Of a stretch of DNA of 64,000 nt, positions 1-11,000 are shown one piece after another. A program made the translations under genes and the position numbers. The notes beneath the pieces are model-generated. The model did no database searches and had not been told where the DNA came from. It worked only from the letters and a program-made list of their open reading frames with translations. The stretch is taken from NCBI RefSeq assembly GCF_003850565.1, contig NZ_CP027706.1:6516001-6580000 (forward strand), in the 5' to 3' direction. Source of the stretch: Pseudomonas sessilinigenes (GTDB taxonomy: Bacteria; Pseudomonadota; Gammaproteobacteria; Pseudomonadales; Pseudomonadaceae). How positions within the stretch are numbered: the stretch's first letter is position 1; each line of letters opens with the position of its first letter.

Positions 1-1443
1 CAGCGGCAAGTCCCCCAGGCGCTGCCCGGGTTGCTGGACAATGCCCTGCAGCAACTGCAGCCAGGACTGGGCCAGACGCTCGATGGTGGATGCCTCGAAC
101 AGGTCGGTGGCGTAAGTCAGCGAGGCCCACAGGCCGTCCTCGGCTTCGAAGGTATCCAGGGTCAGGTCGAACTGCGCGGCGCGCCCCTGCCAACTCAGGG
201 TCTCGATGCTGAGGTCGTCCAGGCGCTGGCTCTGCCCGCCCTTCTTGACCGCGGTCTGGTGGTTGAACATCGCCTGGAACAGCGGGCTATGGCTCAGGCT
301 GCGCTCGGGACGCAAGGCTTCCACCAACTGCTCGAAAGGCAAGTCCTGGTGGGACTGGGCCATCAGCGCGGTCTGCTTGACCTGTTGCAGGAAATCTCTG
401 AAACCCAATTGCCCATCGATCTCGGCCTTGAGTACCTGGGTATTGACGAAGAAGCCGATCAGGCGCTCGGTCTCGACCCGATTGCGGTTGGCGGTTGGCA
501 CGCCGACGCGGATGTCCGCTTGGCCGCTGTAGCGGTGCAGCAGGACCTGGAACGAAGCCAGCAACAACATGAACAGGGTCGCCCCCTCACGTTGCGCCAG
601 TTGCTTGAGAGCGACCCGCAGATCTTCCGGCAACGGGATATCGAGCAACGCTCCGCGATAGCTCTGGATCGCCGGACGAGGATGATCCAGCGGTAGCATC
701 AGCAGCGGCTGCTCTCCGGCCAGTTGTTCCAGCCAGTAACCCAACTGCCGCTCACGCTCGCCGGCATCCATCCACTGGCGCTGCCAGTTGGCATAGTCGG
801 CGTATTGGATCGGCAGGTCCGGCAGGCTGACCGTACGTCCTTGGCGGTAACCGGCATAGAGCTGGATCAGTTCGTCAACCATCACCCCCATCGACCAACC
901 ATCGGAAACGATGTGGTGCTGGGTCAAGACCAGCACATGTTCGTCTGCCGCTACCCGTAGCAATCTGGCCCGCAACAGCGGGCCATTACGCAGATCGAAG
1001 GGCGGCTGGCTCTTGCTATCGGTCAGTGCATGGACCTGAGCCTCGTAAGAAAGGCCGCCGGCGTGCAATTCGATGATCTCGATAGCCAACGGCGCAGGCG
1101 GATGGACCACTTGTACTGCAATGCCATCTTCTTCGGAAAAAGTAGTACGCAGGGTTTCATGCCGGGCAATCAAACTATCGAATGCATGATGCAAGGCTTC
1201 AAGGTCCAGTTGCCCCGTCAAGCGCAACGCCGTGGTGATGTGGTAGGCGGTGCTATCGGGCTCCAATTGCCAGAGAAACCATTGGCTTTCCTGGGTATAG
1301 GAGAGAACCGGCGCCTCATCGGCGCCACGACTGCAGATAGGAGCGATACCAAAGAGGTTGATGCCCTTTTCTTTAAGCAAAATCGCCAGGGCTTTTCTTT
1401 CTTTGGCAGAAAGCGTGCCTACCGAGTCGATTAAAGCTTGCAT
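1..1443 (-). CDS. pvdD: Pyoverdine synthetase PvdD, N-terminal part (runs off left edge)
   Basis: Third synthetase of the operon; only its first 481 codons are inside the window. It opens with MQALIDSVGTLS, the start I know from PvdD-type proteins. It continues as a full condensation domain with the HHxxxDG active site (HHIVSDGWS) near residue 177 and the LIGFFVNTQVLKAE segment typical of LCL domains. The adenylation domain would follow beyond position 1. The ATG at 1443 is preceded by AGGAGAGG, which overlaps the pvdJ stop, so only 12 bp separate the genes. By analogy it adds the last residues of the pyoverdine peptide and should carry the releasing thioesterase at its C terminus, but neither can be seen. 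The C domain is very close in DNA to the second C domain of pvdJ. Confidence 0.9.
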   Translation of the reverse strand, partial: MQALIDSVGTLSAKERKALAILLKEKGINLFGIAPICSRGADEAPVLSYTQESQWFLWQLEPDSTAYHITTALRLTGQLDLEALHHAFDSLIARHETLRTTFSEEDGIAVQVVHPPAPLAIEIIELHAGGLSYEAQVHALTDSKSQPPFDLRNGPLLRARLLRVAADEHVLVLTQHHIVSDGWSMGVMVDELIQLYAGYRQGRTVSLPDLPIQYADYANWQRQWMDAGERERQLGYWLEQLAGEQPLLMLPLDHPRPAIQSYRGALLDIPLPEDLRVALKQLAQREGATLFMLLLASFQVLLHRYSGQADIRVGVPTANRNRVETERLIGFFVNTQVLKAEIDGQLGFRDFLQQVKQTALMAQSHQDLPFEQLVEALRPERSLSHSPLFQAMFNHQTAVKKGGQSQRLDDLSIETLSWQGRAAQFDLTLDTFEAEDGLWASLTYATDLFEASTIERLAQSWLQLLQGIVQQPGQRLGDLPL

Positions 1444-1455
1444 GTACTACCTCTC

Positions 1456-4400
1456 CTAAGAAATTATTTTTTCAAGATCATCGGGAGATAAACGTTTGAG
1501 AGCCTCCAAAGATTTAGCTAATTCGTCCTGCAGCGAAGAAGTTGTCTGCCGCAGGGCCTGAACCTTCTCGACAAAGGCCGCGAGGCTCTCCGCACCGAAC
1601 AGCGACTTGATGGGAATATCCACGCCGAACTGCTGCTTGACCCGGGTCACCACCTGGGCCACCAGCAGGGAATGGCCGCCCAGCTCGAAGAAGTTGTCGG
1701 TCATGCCCACCCGATCCAGCTTCAGCACATCGGCCCAGATCGCCGCAATCTGCTGCTCCAGTTCGCTCTGCGGCGCCACATAGACCTGCTGCATCTGCTG
1801 GGCGTCGACCTTGGGCAGGGCCTTGCGGTCGAGTTTGCCATTCGGGGTCAGGGGCAGCGCCTCCAGGAACAGCAGGTACGCCGGCACCATGTAGTCCGGC
1901 ACGTGTTCCTTCAGCGCAGTCTTGATACTTTCGCGCAGGGCCGCCTGGACTTCCCCTGCCACCGCCATTGCGGCATCGCTCGGCACGATATAAGCCACCA
2001 GTTGCTGGCCGTTCTCACCGTCATGGGCCAGGACAAAGGCTTCGCGCACCGCCGTCTGCTGCACCAGCCGCGCTTCGATTTCCCCCAGTTCGATACGGAA
2101 GCCGCGAATCTTCACCTGATGGTCGATACGGCCGATGTACTCGATCACCCCATCGGCGCGGTAACGGGTCAGGTCGCCGGTGCGGTACACCCGGCCACCG
2201 TCGCTGGAGAACGGATTGGGCACGAACTTCTCGGCGGTCAGCCCTGGGCGTGCCAGATAACCGCGAGTCACCCCGGCACCAGCCAGGTACAGCTCACCGG
2301 CACTGCCCACCGGCATCGGTTGCAGGTCCGGGCTGAGGATGTAGCTCTGGGTATTGCTGATGGCCCGGCCGATATTCGCCTGCCCTCCCGCCTCGCGCCG
2401 GGTGTAGGTCGAGTAGGTGGTGTCTTCCGAAGGGCCATACAGGTCGTAGACATGCACCAGCCCCGCCTGTTGGTAGAGGCTGTCCACCAGGGCCTGTTTC
2501 AGCGGCTCACCCGCCAGGTTGATGATCCGTACGCTAGGCGGAATCTGCCCGCTGCGCTGCAGCGCGGCAATCGCCGAGGGCACGGTGTTGATCAAGCGCA
2601 CCCGATCACGATCCACCAGCTCCGGCAGCTCCAGGGCGTTGCGGGCCAGGACGATGGAGCCGCCGCTGGACAGGGTCACGAACAGCTCCCACACCGACAG
2701 GTCGAAGCAGATCGAAGTCGAGGCCAGCACCCCTTGCAGGTCTTCGCTGCTGTACACACGTTGCGACCAGTCGATCAGCGCCAGCACGTTGCGGTGGGCA
2801 ATCGCCACGCCCTTGGGCAGGCCGGTGGAACCGGAGGTGTAGATCACATAGGCCAGATTGTCTGGCGTACCTCGCGGCGTCGGATTGTCTATCGAGTAGC
2901 CGTCCAGCCAGCCCGGCTGGGCATCCACTTGCAGGGTCTGCAAGGACTCCACGGACGGCAGCAGCGACAGCAATGCGCTTTCGGTCAGCAGGATCTGCGC
3001 CTGACTGTCGCGCAGCATGTGCTCCAGGCGATCCTGTGGATAGTCCGGGTCCAGGGGCACATAGGCGCCACCGGCCTTGAGCACCGCCAACAGCGCCACG
3101 ACCATTTCAGGGGTGCGCTGCAAGGCCACGCCAACACGTACTTCAGGCCCGACACCGAGTTCGATCAACTTGTGCGCCAGGCGGTTGGCCCGGGCATTAA
3201 GCTCCCGATAACTCAGACACTGGCCGGCGAACCACAGGGCCTCTGCCTCCGGGGCAGCCTGCACCCGGGCCTCGACCAGTTGCTGCACGCAGCCATCGCT
3301 AGGGAACTCACCGGCGACCGGGGCCCACTCGTGCAGCAGTCTGTTCTGCTCGGCAGCACCCAACAGCGGTAAGTCTCCCAGGCGCTGGTGCGGCTGCTGG
3401 ACAATGCCTTGCAACAACTGCAGCCAGGACTGGGCCAGACGCTCGATGGTGGACGCCTCGAACAGGTCGGTGGCATAGGTCATGGAAGCCCAGAGGCCAT
3501 CGTCGGACTCGAAGGTATCCAACGTCAGATCGAACTGGGTACTGCTCTCCTCGCCACTGAGCATCTGCACTTGCAAGCCGGGAATCACCAAGCCCTGGTC
3601 ATCCTGACGGACAGCGGCCTGATGGTTGAACATCACCTGGAACAATGGGCTGTAACTCAGGCTACGCTCCGGTTTGAGGGCCTCCACCAACTGCTCGAAG
3701 GGCAGGTCCTGGTGCTCCTGGGCATCCAGGGCGCAGCCTTTGACCTGACGCAGAAAGTCGCTAAAGCTCAGTTGCCCGTCGACCTCGGCCTTGAGCACCT
3801 GAGTATTGACGAAGAAGCCGATCAGACGCTCGGTCTCGACCCGGTTGCGGTTGGCAGTCGGCACCCCGACGCGGATGTCCGCCTGGCCACTGTAGCGATG
3901 CAGCAGTACCTGGAACGAGGCCAGCAACAGCATGAACAGCGTGACCCCTTCGCGCTGGGCCAGCAGTTTCAGGGCTCCCGGCAAGGCGCCGTCCAGGCTG
4001 ATGCCATGGCGCGCGCCCTTGTGGCTTTGCTGCAACGGCCGCGGATGATCCAGGGGCAGGTCCAGCACCTGGGCGCCGCCTTCCAGTTGCTGCAACCAGT
4101 AATCGAGCTGCCGCTCGCGCTCACCGGCCTCCATCCATTGCCGTTGCCAGGCCGCGTAGTCCGCGTACTGCACCGCCAGCGCCGGCAACTCGGCCTGCTG
4201 CCCCTGGCTATGGGCGCCATAGAGCTTGATCAGTTCCTCCACCATCAACTGCATCGACCAGCCATCGGAAACGATGTGGTGCTGGACCAGCACCAGTACA
4301 TGCTCGTCCGCTGCCAGGCGCACCAGGGTGGCCCGCAGCAACGGTCCCTGGCGCAGGTCGAACGGCTGACGTACCTGGGTGTCGATGACCTGCTTGATCA

Positions 4401-7400
4401 AGTCATCGGTGTTGCCGGCCTCCACTAGCAGGGACAAGTCCTGCTGGCTGATGGGCAAGCGGGCCTGGGCCGCGATCACCTGTGTCAGGCCCTGGGCGCT
4501 CTCGACAAAGTGCGTGCGCAAGCTTTCATGGCGGGCGATCAAGGCATCGAAACTGCTTTGTAGGGCCTGGCTATCCAGATCGCCACGCAGGCGCAGGGCC
4601 ATGGGGATGTGATAGGCGCTGCTGTCAGAATCCAGCTGCCAGAGGAACCACTGGCGTTCCTGGGCATAGGACACCGCCAGCGGCTGTTGCCGATCTACCA
4701 GGGAAATCGGCTGGAGTTGCTGGGTGGTTTCCGGCCCCAGCAGGCGGACGAAATCTTCCAGCGACTCACCTTCGAACAGCAGCTTGAGCGGCGCTTCGAT
4801 CCCCAGTTCCTGGCGGATGCGCGACATCACCTGGGTGGCCAGCAGCGAATGGCCGCCGAGCTCGAAGAAGTTATCGCTCAAGCCAACCTGTTCCAGTTTC
4901 AGTACCTGGGCCCAGATTCCGGCCACTTGTCGTTCGCGCTCGCTGCGCGGGGCCACATGAGCCTGCTGCAACAGGCTGCCATCAATGGGCGGCAAAGCAT
5001 TGCGATTGAGCTTGCCGTTGGCAGTCAGAGGCAACGCCTGGAGGAACAGCACATGAGCCGGAACCATGTAACCCGGCAGATGCTCGCGCAGCCCGGCCTT
5101 GATATCGTCCCGCAGCGGCAGTTGCTCCGAGACCAGATCCTGGCTGTTCCAATCCAGGCCAGCGGGCACCACATAGGCCACCAACTGCGGACCGTCCGGC
5201 CCCTCCGGGGCCAGCACCACCGCCTCGCGTACCCTAGGCAATTCCAGCAGCCGCGCTTCGATCTCCCCCAACTCGATGCGGAAACCGCGGATTTTCACTT
5301 GATGGTCGATACGACCGATGTAGCCGATCGAACCGTCTGCCTGGTAGCGTGCCAGATCGCCGGTACGGTAGAGCCGTCCACCAACCTCACCAAACGGGTC
5401 CGGGACAAACCGCGCTGCGCTCAAGTCACCGCGATTCAGGTAGCCCCAAGCCAACCCGGCACGCCCGATATACAACTCACCGACGCAGCCCTTGGGCACC
5501 GGTTGCAGGTTGCCGTCCAGCAAATACCAGGACATGTCGGGAATCAGCTCGCCGATTGGGCTTGCTCCCGCCAGGCTCAGGTCCGCCCGGGACAATGGAC
5601 GGTAGGTCACATGCACCGTGGTTTCGGTGATGCCGTACATGTTCACCAGCTGAGGACGCTGATCGCCGAAACGCTGGAACCAGGGGTGCAGGGTATTGAC
5701 CTCCAGGGCCTCGCCACCGAACACGATGTAGCGCAACCGATGCTCCGGCTCGGCGTTACAGGCCACGTGCATCAATTGACGGAACGCCGACGGCGTCTGG
5801 TTGAGTACGGTCACGCCCTCGGCGCAAAGCAACGGGTAGAAGTCCTGGGCCGAACGCGCCACCTCTTGAGGCACGATCAGCAACCGCCCGCCGTACAGCA
5901 AGGCACCGAAGATCTCCCAGACCGAGAAATCGAACGCATAGGAGTGGAACAGGCTCCAGACATCCTCGGAGCCGAACTGGAACCACGCCTGGGTAGCCGC
6001 GAACAGACGCAGGACGTTGTGGTGCGGTTGCAAGGTGCCCTTGGGCTTGCCGGTGGAGCCGGAGGTATAGATCACATAGGCCAAGTCCTCGGGTGTTACC
6101 CCAACTTCGGGGTTGTCGGTCCGATAGCCGTCCAGTGGCTGCTCCAGCAACCAGGTGCGGCCGGCAAACGCCGGCAAACCCTGCTGCAGGTGTTCCTGGG
6201 TGAGCAGCAGCGCAATGGCGCTGTCATGCATCATGTGCTGCAGACGATCCTGGGGATAAGCCGGGTCCAGCGGCACATAGGCACCGCCAGCCTTGAGAAT
6301 CGCCAGCAAGCCGATGACCATCTCCAGGCTGCGCTCCACCGCCAGCCCCACCAGGACATTGGGCCCCACGCCCTGTTCAATGAGCTTGTGCGCCAGGCGG
6401 TTGGCCCGCTCGTTGAGCTGCTGGTAGTCCAGGCTCTGTCCGCCGAAGGTCAGAGCCATGGCCTGAGGCGCCCTGGCGGCCTGGGCCTCGATAAGCTGAT
6501 GGACACAGGCCCGGGAAGAGAATGCCTGCTGCTGCGGGTTCCACTGGCCAAGGATCTGCGCCTGCTCATCGGCCTCGAGCAAGGGCAACAGGCCGATGCG
6601 CTGCTGCGGCTGGCGGACCACGCCTTGCAACAACTGACGCCAATGGGTGGCCAGGCGCTCGACGGTGGCGGCGTCGAACACATCGCAGGCATAGACCAGG
6701 GACGCGGCGATCCGGCCCTGGGTTTCCACGGTGTCCAGGGTCAGGTCGAACTGCGCCGACTGCCCCTGGGAATCCAGGGCCTCGATGCTCAGGCCCGGCA
6801 GGTTTAGGGGTTTACCTGTGCCCGCCGCTTCCACCTGATGATTGAACATCACCTGAAACAGCGGGTTGTGGCTCAGGCTGCGCTCCGGCTGCAAGGCCTC
6901 CACCAATTGCTCGAAAGGCAGGTCCTGGTGCGCCTGCGCCGCCAGGGCGGTCTGGCGCACCTGCTGCAGCAACTGGCTGAAGGACATCTGTCCGTCGATC
7001 TCGGCCTTGAGCACCTGGGTGTTGACGAAGAAGCCGATCAGGCGCTCGGTTTCGACCCGGTTGCGGTTAGCAATGGGCACACCGACGCGGATATCGGCCT
7101 GGCCGCTGTAGCGGTGTAGCAGAGTCTGGAAAGAAGCCAGCAACAGCATGAACAGGGTCACCCCTTCCCGCTGGGCCAGGCTGCTCAGGGCTGCACTCAA
7201 CGGCTGCTCCAAAATCAGCTCCAGGCGCCCGCCCCTATGGCTTTGCACCGCGGGGCGCGGGCGATCCAGAGGCAGCTCGAGCAAGGGTTGCTCGCCACCC
7301 AGTTGCGCAGTCCAGTAGGCCAGTTGTCGCTCCTTTTCACCGGCCTCCATCCAGTGGCGCTGCCAAATGGTGTAGTCGGCATACTGGATCGGCAGCGCCG

Positions 7401-8043
7401 GCAACGGCGCCGGCTGCCCTTGGCAGTAACCGATATAGAGTGCGATCAGCTCCTCCACCATGACCTGCATCGACCAACCATCGGAAACGATATGGTGTTG
7501 GGTCATGACCAGCACATGGTCATCCTCGGCCACTTGCAACAAGCCGACCCTGAGCAGCGGCCCCGCCAGCAGGTCGAACAACTGCCGGGTCTGGACCTGG
7601 ACGAAGTCCTGCACGGCCGTGTTGATCTGCAGCTCGCTCGACTGTGCCGGCAGCGACTGGCGCACCAACTCCAGGGACGCCTCGGGGGCGACCACCTGTG
7701 CTGCCGCATCTTCATCCTCGACAAAATGCGTACGCAGGCTTTCATGCCGGGCGATCAGGCTGTCGAAGCTGCGCTGCAGGACCTCGACATTCAATTTTCC
7801 ACGCAGTCGCAGAGCCTTGGGAATGTGATAGGCAGTGCTCTGCGGCGCCAGTTGCCAGAGGAACCACTGGCGTTGCTGGGCATAGGAAAGCGGTATGCGC
7901 TCCTGGCTCAGCCGTACCTCGGGAATCGGCAGGTTGGCCGGGGAGATGCCCTGTTCGAGCATTTTCTGCAGGTAGACCTGGCGCTTCTCCAAGGGCAAGA
8001 GGATGAAGCCCTTGACGATTTTCAACGCGGTGGTGTTGTCCAT
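1456..8043 (-). CDS. pvdJ: Pyoverdine synthetase PvdJ, two modules (Thr, Ala predicted)
   Basis: Two-module cytoplasmic NRPS of 2195 aa with order C-A-T-C-A-T and no epimerase or thioesterase. C1 has HHIVSDGWSM near residue 182. A1 has TSGSTGKPKG near 658 and YGITE near 803. T1 has LGGHSLLA near 1063. C2 has HHIVSDGWSM near 1254. A2 has TSGSTG near 1736 and YGPSE near 1868. T2 has LGGHSLLV near 2122. Reading the A1 pocket by hand against GrsA gives D-F-W-N-V-G-M-V-H, essentially the known Thr code. A2 gives D-L-W-N-N-A-L-T-Y, close to a known Ala code (DLFNNALTY). The ATG shares one base with the pvdI stop (TAATG), so translation is coupled. It would add residues 4 and 5 of the peptide. Specificities are predictions; the family call is firm. 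Confidence 0.9.
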   Translation of the reverse strand: MDNTTALKIVKGFILLPLEKRQVYLQKMLEQGISPANLPIPEVRLSQERIPLSYAQQRQWFLWQLAPQSTAYHIPKALRLRGKLNVEVLQRSFDSLIARHESLRTHFVEDEDAAAQVVAPEASLELVRQSLPAQSSELQINTAVQDFVQVQTRQLFDLLAGPLLRVGLLQVAEDDHVLVMTQHHIVSDGWSMQVMVEELIALYIGYCQGQPAPLPALPIQYADYTIWQRHWMEAGEKERQLAYWTAQLGGEQPLLELPLDRPRPAVQSHRGGRLELILEQPLSAALSSLAQREGVTLFMLLLASFQTLLHRYSGQADIRVGVPIANRNRVETERLIGFFVNTQVLKAEIDGQMSFSQLLQQVRQTALAAQAHQDLPFEQLVEALQPERSLSHNPLFQVMFNHQVEAAGTGKPLNLPGLSIEALDSQGQSAQFDLTLDTVETQGRIAASLVYACDVFDAATVERLATHWRQLLQGVVRQPQQRIGLLPLLEADEQAQILGQWNPQQQAFSSRACVHQLIEAQAARAPQAMALTFGGQSLDYQQLNERANRLAHKLIEQGVGPNVLVGLAVERSLEMVIGLLAILKAGGAYVPLDPAYPQDRLQHMMHDSAIALLLTQEHLQQGLPAFAGRTWLLEQPLDGYRTDNPEVGVTPEDLAYVIYTSGSTGKPKGTLQPHHNVLRLFAATQAWFQFGSEDVWSLFHSYAFDFSVWEIFGALLYGGRLLIVPQEVARSAQDFYPLLCAEGVTVLNQTPSAFRQLMHVACNAEPEHRLRYIVFGGEALEVNTLHPWFQRFGDQRPQLVNMYGITETTVHVTYRPLSRADLSLAGASPIGELIPDMSWYLLDGNLQPVPKGCVGELYIGRAGLAWGYLNRGDLSAARFVPDPFGEVGGRLYRTGDLARYQADGSIGYIGRIDHQVKIRGFRIELGEIEARLLELPRVREAVVLAPEGPDGPQLVAYVVPAGLDWNSQDLVSEQLPLRDDIKAGLREHLPGYMVPAHVLFLQALPLTANGKLNRNALPPIDGSLLQQAHVAPRSERERQVAGIWAQVLKLEQVGLSDNFFELGGHSLLATQVMSRIRQELGIEAPLKLLFEGESLEDFVRLLGPETTQQLQPISLVDRQQPLAVSYAQERQWFLWQLDSDSSAYHIPMALRLRGDLDSQALQSSFDALIARHESLRTHFVESAQGLTQVIAAQARLPISQQDLSLLVEAGNTDDLIKQVIDTQVRQPFDLRQGPLLRATLVRLAADEHVLVLVQHHIVSDGWSMQLMVEELIKLYGAHSQGQQAELPALAVQYADYAAWQRQWMEAGERERQLDYWLQQLEGGAQVLDLPLDHPRPLQQSHKGARHGISLDGALPGALKLLAQREGVTLFMLLLASFQVLLHRYSGQADIRVGVPTANRNRVETERLIGFFVNTQVLKAEVDGQLSFSDFLRQVKGCALDAQEHQDLPFEQLVEALKPERSLSYSPLFQVMFNHQAAVRQDDQGLVIPGLQVQMLSGEESSTQFDLTLDTFESDDGLWASMTYATDLFEASTIERLAQSWLQLLQGIVQQPHQRLGDLPLLGAAEQNRLLHEWAPVAGEFPSDGCVQQLVEARVQAAPEAEALWFAGQCLSYRELNARANRLAHKLIELGVGPEVRVGVALQRTPEMVVALLAVLKAGGAYVPLDPDYPQDRLEHMLRDSQAQILLTESALLSLLPSVESLQTLQVDAQPGWLDGYSIDNPTPRGTPDNLAYVIYTSGSTGLPKGVAIAHRNVLALIDWSQRVYSSEDLQGVLASTSICFDLSVWELFVTLSSGGSIVLARNALELPELVDRDRVRLINTVPSAIAALQRSGQIPPSVRIINLAGEPLKQALVDSLYQQAGLVHVYDLYGPSEDTTYSTYTRREAGGQANIGRAISNTQSYILSPDLQPMPVGSAGELYLAGAGVTRGYLARPGLTAEKFVPNPFSSDGGRVYRTGDLTRYRADGVIEYIGRIDHQVKIRGFRIELGEIEARLVQQTAVREAFVLAHDGENGQQLVAYIVPSDAAMAVAGEVQAALRESIKTALKEHVPDYMVPAYLLFLEALPLTPNGKLDRKALPKVDAQQMQQVYVAPQSELEQQIAAIWADVLKLDRVGMTDNFFELGGHSLLVAQVVTRVKQQFGVDIPIKSLFGAESLAAFVEKVQALRQTTSSLQDELAKSLEALKRLSPDDLEKIIS

Positions 8044-11000
8044 TACACAGCCTCCATTTCGTCAAGTAACAGCTCCAGCGCACTCAGGTCGGCGCTTTGC
8101 ACCTGACCAGCAGCCTGTTGCAACTGGTTGACGAACAGCCCCAGGGTTGGAAATTCAAACGCCATCTGCACGCTGACCTGACGTCCAAGCTTGAGCTGGA
8201 CTCGAGAGACCATCGAAGTTACCAACAAGGAATGTCCACCTAGTTCAAAGAAGTTATCGTTCATACCCACCTGCTCGACCTCGAGCACTTGGGCCCAGAT
8301 CGCCGCGACCTGTTGTTCCAGCTCGCTCTCTGGGGCTATGTAGGCCTGCTGCCAAAAGCTGGCATCTGCCTGTGGCAGGGCCTTGCGGTCCAGCTTGCCG
8401 TTGGGGCTCAACGGCAAGGCCTCGAGGAACAGCAAGTGGGCCGGCAACATGTAGTCCGGCAACACCTCTTTGAGCGCCTCTCTCAGCTGCTCGCGCAACT
8501 GCGCCTGGTCTTCCTGGCTATCCGCTGCGACGCCGGCGGCCGCCACCAAGTAAGCCACCAGTTGTGGCCCACCAGCCGCCTCCTGGGCCAGGACCACTGC
8601 TTCGCGCACCTGCATCTGTTCCAACAACCGCGCTTCGATCTCGCCCATCTCGATACGGAAACCGCGGATCTTCACCTGATGGTCGATGCGCCCGGCGTAC
8701 TCCACCACGCCATCGGCGTCATAGCGGGCCAGGTCGCCGGAACGGTACAGGCGCCCACCATCGGTGCTGAACGGGTCAGGAATGAAGCGCTCCGCCGTCA
8801 ACCCCGGACGATCGTGGTAACCACGAGCCAGCAGCTCACCGCCAATCATCAGCTCGCCGGTGGCACCGCTGAGGGTCAGGTTGCCACTGTTGTCCAGCAG
8901 GTAGATGGAGCGACCCGGCAAGCCCTTGCCCAGAGGGATCTGGCTTGGCAGGGCTTCACCGTCCTGCAGGTAGCGACTGCAGTCATGGGTGGTAACACTC
9001 ACCGTGGCCTCGGTGGGCCCATAGGTGTTGAGCAGGCAGGCGTGCTTCAAGCCGGCCTTCTTCCAGGCCGCCACACCTTCGGCCGCCATCGCTTCGCCAC
9101 CCAGGTTGAGCTGGCGCAGGCGCCCGAAGTCACGGGGTTCACCAGCAGCAAAATCCTTGCCCAACATGAACCAGTAGGCGGTGCTCAAGTCGACGATGCT
9201 GATACCCTGCTCGATCAACTCGCGGTAGAAGGTTTCGCTGTCCCACAGCTCCTTGCCGCGAATCACTACCGAGGCGCCGCAGATCAGTGCCGGATACAGC
9301 TGTTCGACAAAGGCGTCGAAGTTGAAGGTCGAGAACTGCAGGCCACGATCTGCTGCACTCATGTTGAAGTAATCACGAGAAACCTGGGCATGCTGGCTCA
9401 AGGCGCTATGACTGATACCCACGCCCTTGGGCCGGCCAGTGGAACCCGAGGTGTACATCACATAGGCCAGATTGTCGGCTTGCGCCCGTGGCGATGGATT
9501 TTCCAGGGAATAGCCTTCAAAGCCCTGCTGATACGAGTCCAGGCACAGATGGGGTATTTCTACGGCCCCGCGCAGGCGCTCCAGCAACGGCGACTGGGTC
9601 AGTAGTAGCTGGATCCCGCTGTCCTGCATCATGTAGTGCAGGCGATCCTGGGGATATTCAGGGTCCAGGGGTACATAGGCGCCGCCCGCCTTGAGCACCG
9701 CCAGCAGGCCGACGATCATCTCCAAGCCACGCTCCACCGCGATACCAACCCGGACATCCGGACCGATGCCCAGTTCGATCAGCTTGTGGGCCAACTGATT
9801 GGCCCTCTGGTTGAGCTGGCCGTAACCCAGTTGCTGACCGGCGCATAGCAGTGCCAGCGCATCCGGAGTCTGCTCGGCCTGGACCTCGACCAACTGCTGG
9901 ACGCAGAGCGGCGACAGATGTCGCGCCGGGATACGACTACGCTGCTGCTCGATCAAGCCACGTTCGGTGGCGCCGATCAAAGACAGTTCGCCAATGCTGC
10001 ATTGCGGCTGTTCCACCATGACCATCAGCAACTGCTGCAGATAAGCCGCCAATTGCTGGATATTCGCCTGGCCGAAATGCTCCAGGGCATAGCTGTAGTC
10101 GAACGCCAAGGTCTGCCCCAGGTAGACCGACAGCGTCAGGGGATAGTTGGTCTGCTCATGGTTGGCAGCTACGCCAAAGCTCAATTGCGCCGGAGCGCCT
10201 TGCGCAAGGGCCTCGGATACCGGGTAGTTCTCGAACACCAGGATGTTGTCGAACAGAGCCTCGCCTCCCAGACCGGCCCAGCGCTGTACTTCGTACAACG
10301 GTGTGTGCTCGAAGTCGCGCAGGGCCAGGTTGCGCTCCTGCACCAATTGCAGCCAATCGCCGACCGGCATGTCCGGACGTGGCGCGGCCACCACCGGCAA
10401 GGTATTGATGAACAGGCCGATCTGCTGCTCCACGCCCTTGAGTTCCGCCGGGCGGCCAGACACCGTGGCACCGAACACCACCGTGTCCTGTCCGGTATAG
10501 CGCTGCAACAGCAGCAACCAGGCCGCTTGCACCAATGTGTTGACCGTGACCTTCTGCTGTCGAGCGAACTCGCTCAAGCGCTGGGTCTGTTGCAGGTCCA
10601 GGTGCTGCTGATAGGCGGCGTAGCCTTGGCCAGTCGGAGCCTGATCGCTACGGCTAATGGCCTGGGCCAACCGGGTTGGTTCATCCAGGGTCGCCAGTTG
10701 CTGCTTCCAGAAATGCTCGCTGAGCGTTGCATCCTGACGTTGCAGCCAGGCGATGTAGTCGCGATAGCGCCCGGGCACCTGGCTGGCGAACTGTCCTGCA
10801 TAGCGTTGCAGCACTTCACCCAGCAATCGCGAGTTGCTCCAGCCATCCATCAGGATGTGGTGGTTGGTATAGATAAGGTGGTGGCGTTTCTCACCGGTAC
10901 GCACCAAGGTCAGGCGTAGCAGCGGCGCGGCCAGCAAGTCGAAGCCACGCAGGCGCTCTTCCTCGGCCAAGCCATCCAGGGCTGCTGGCGCGAACTCGGT

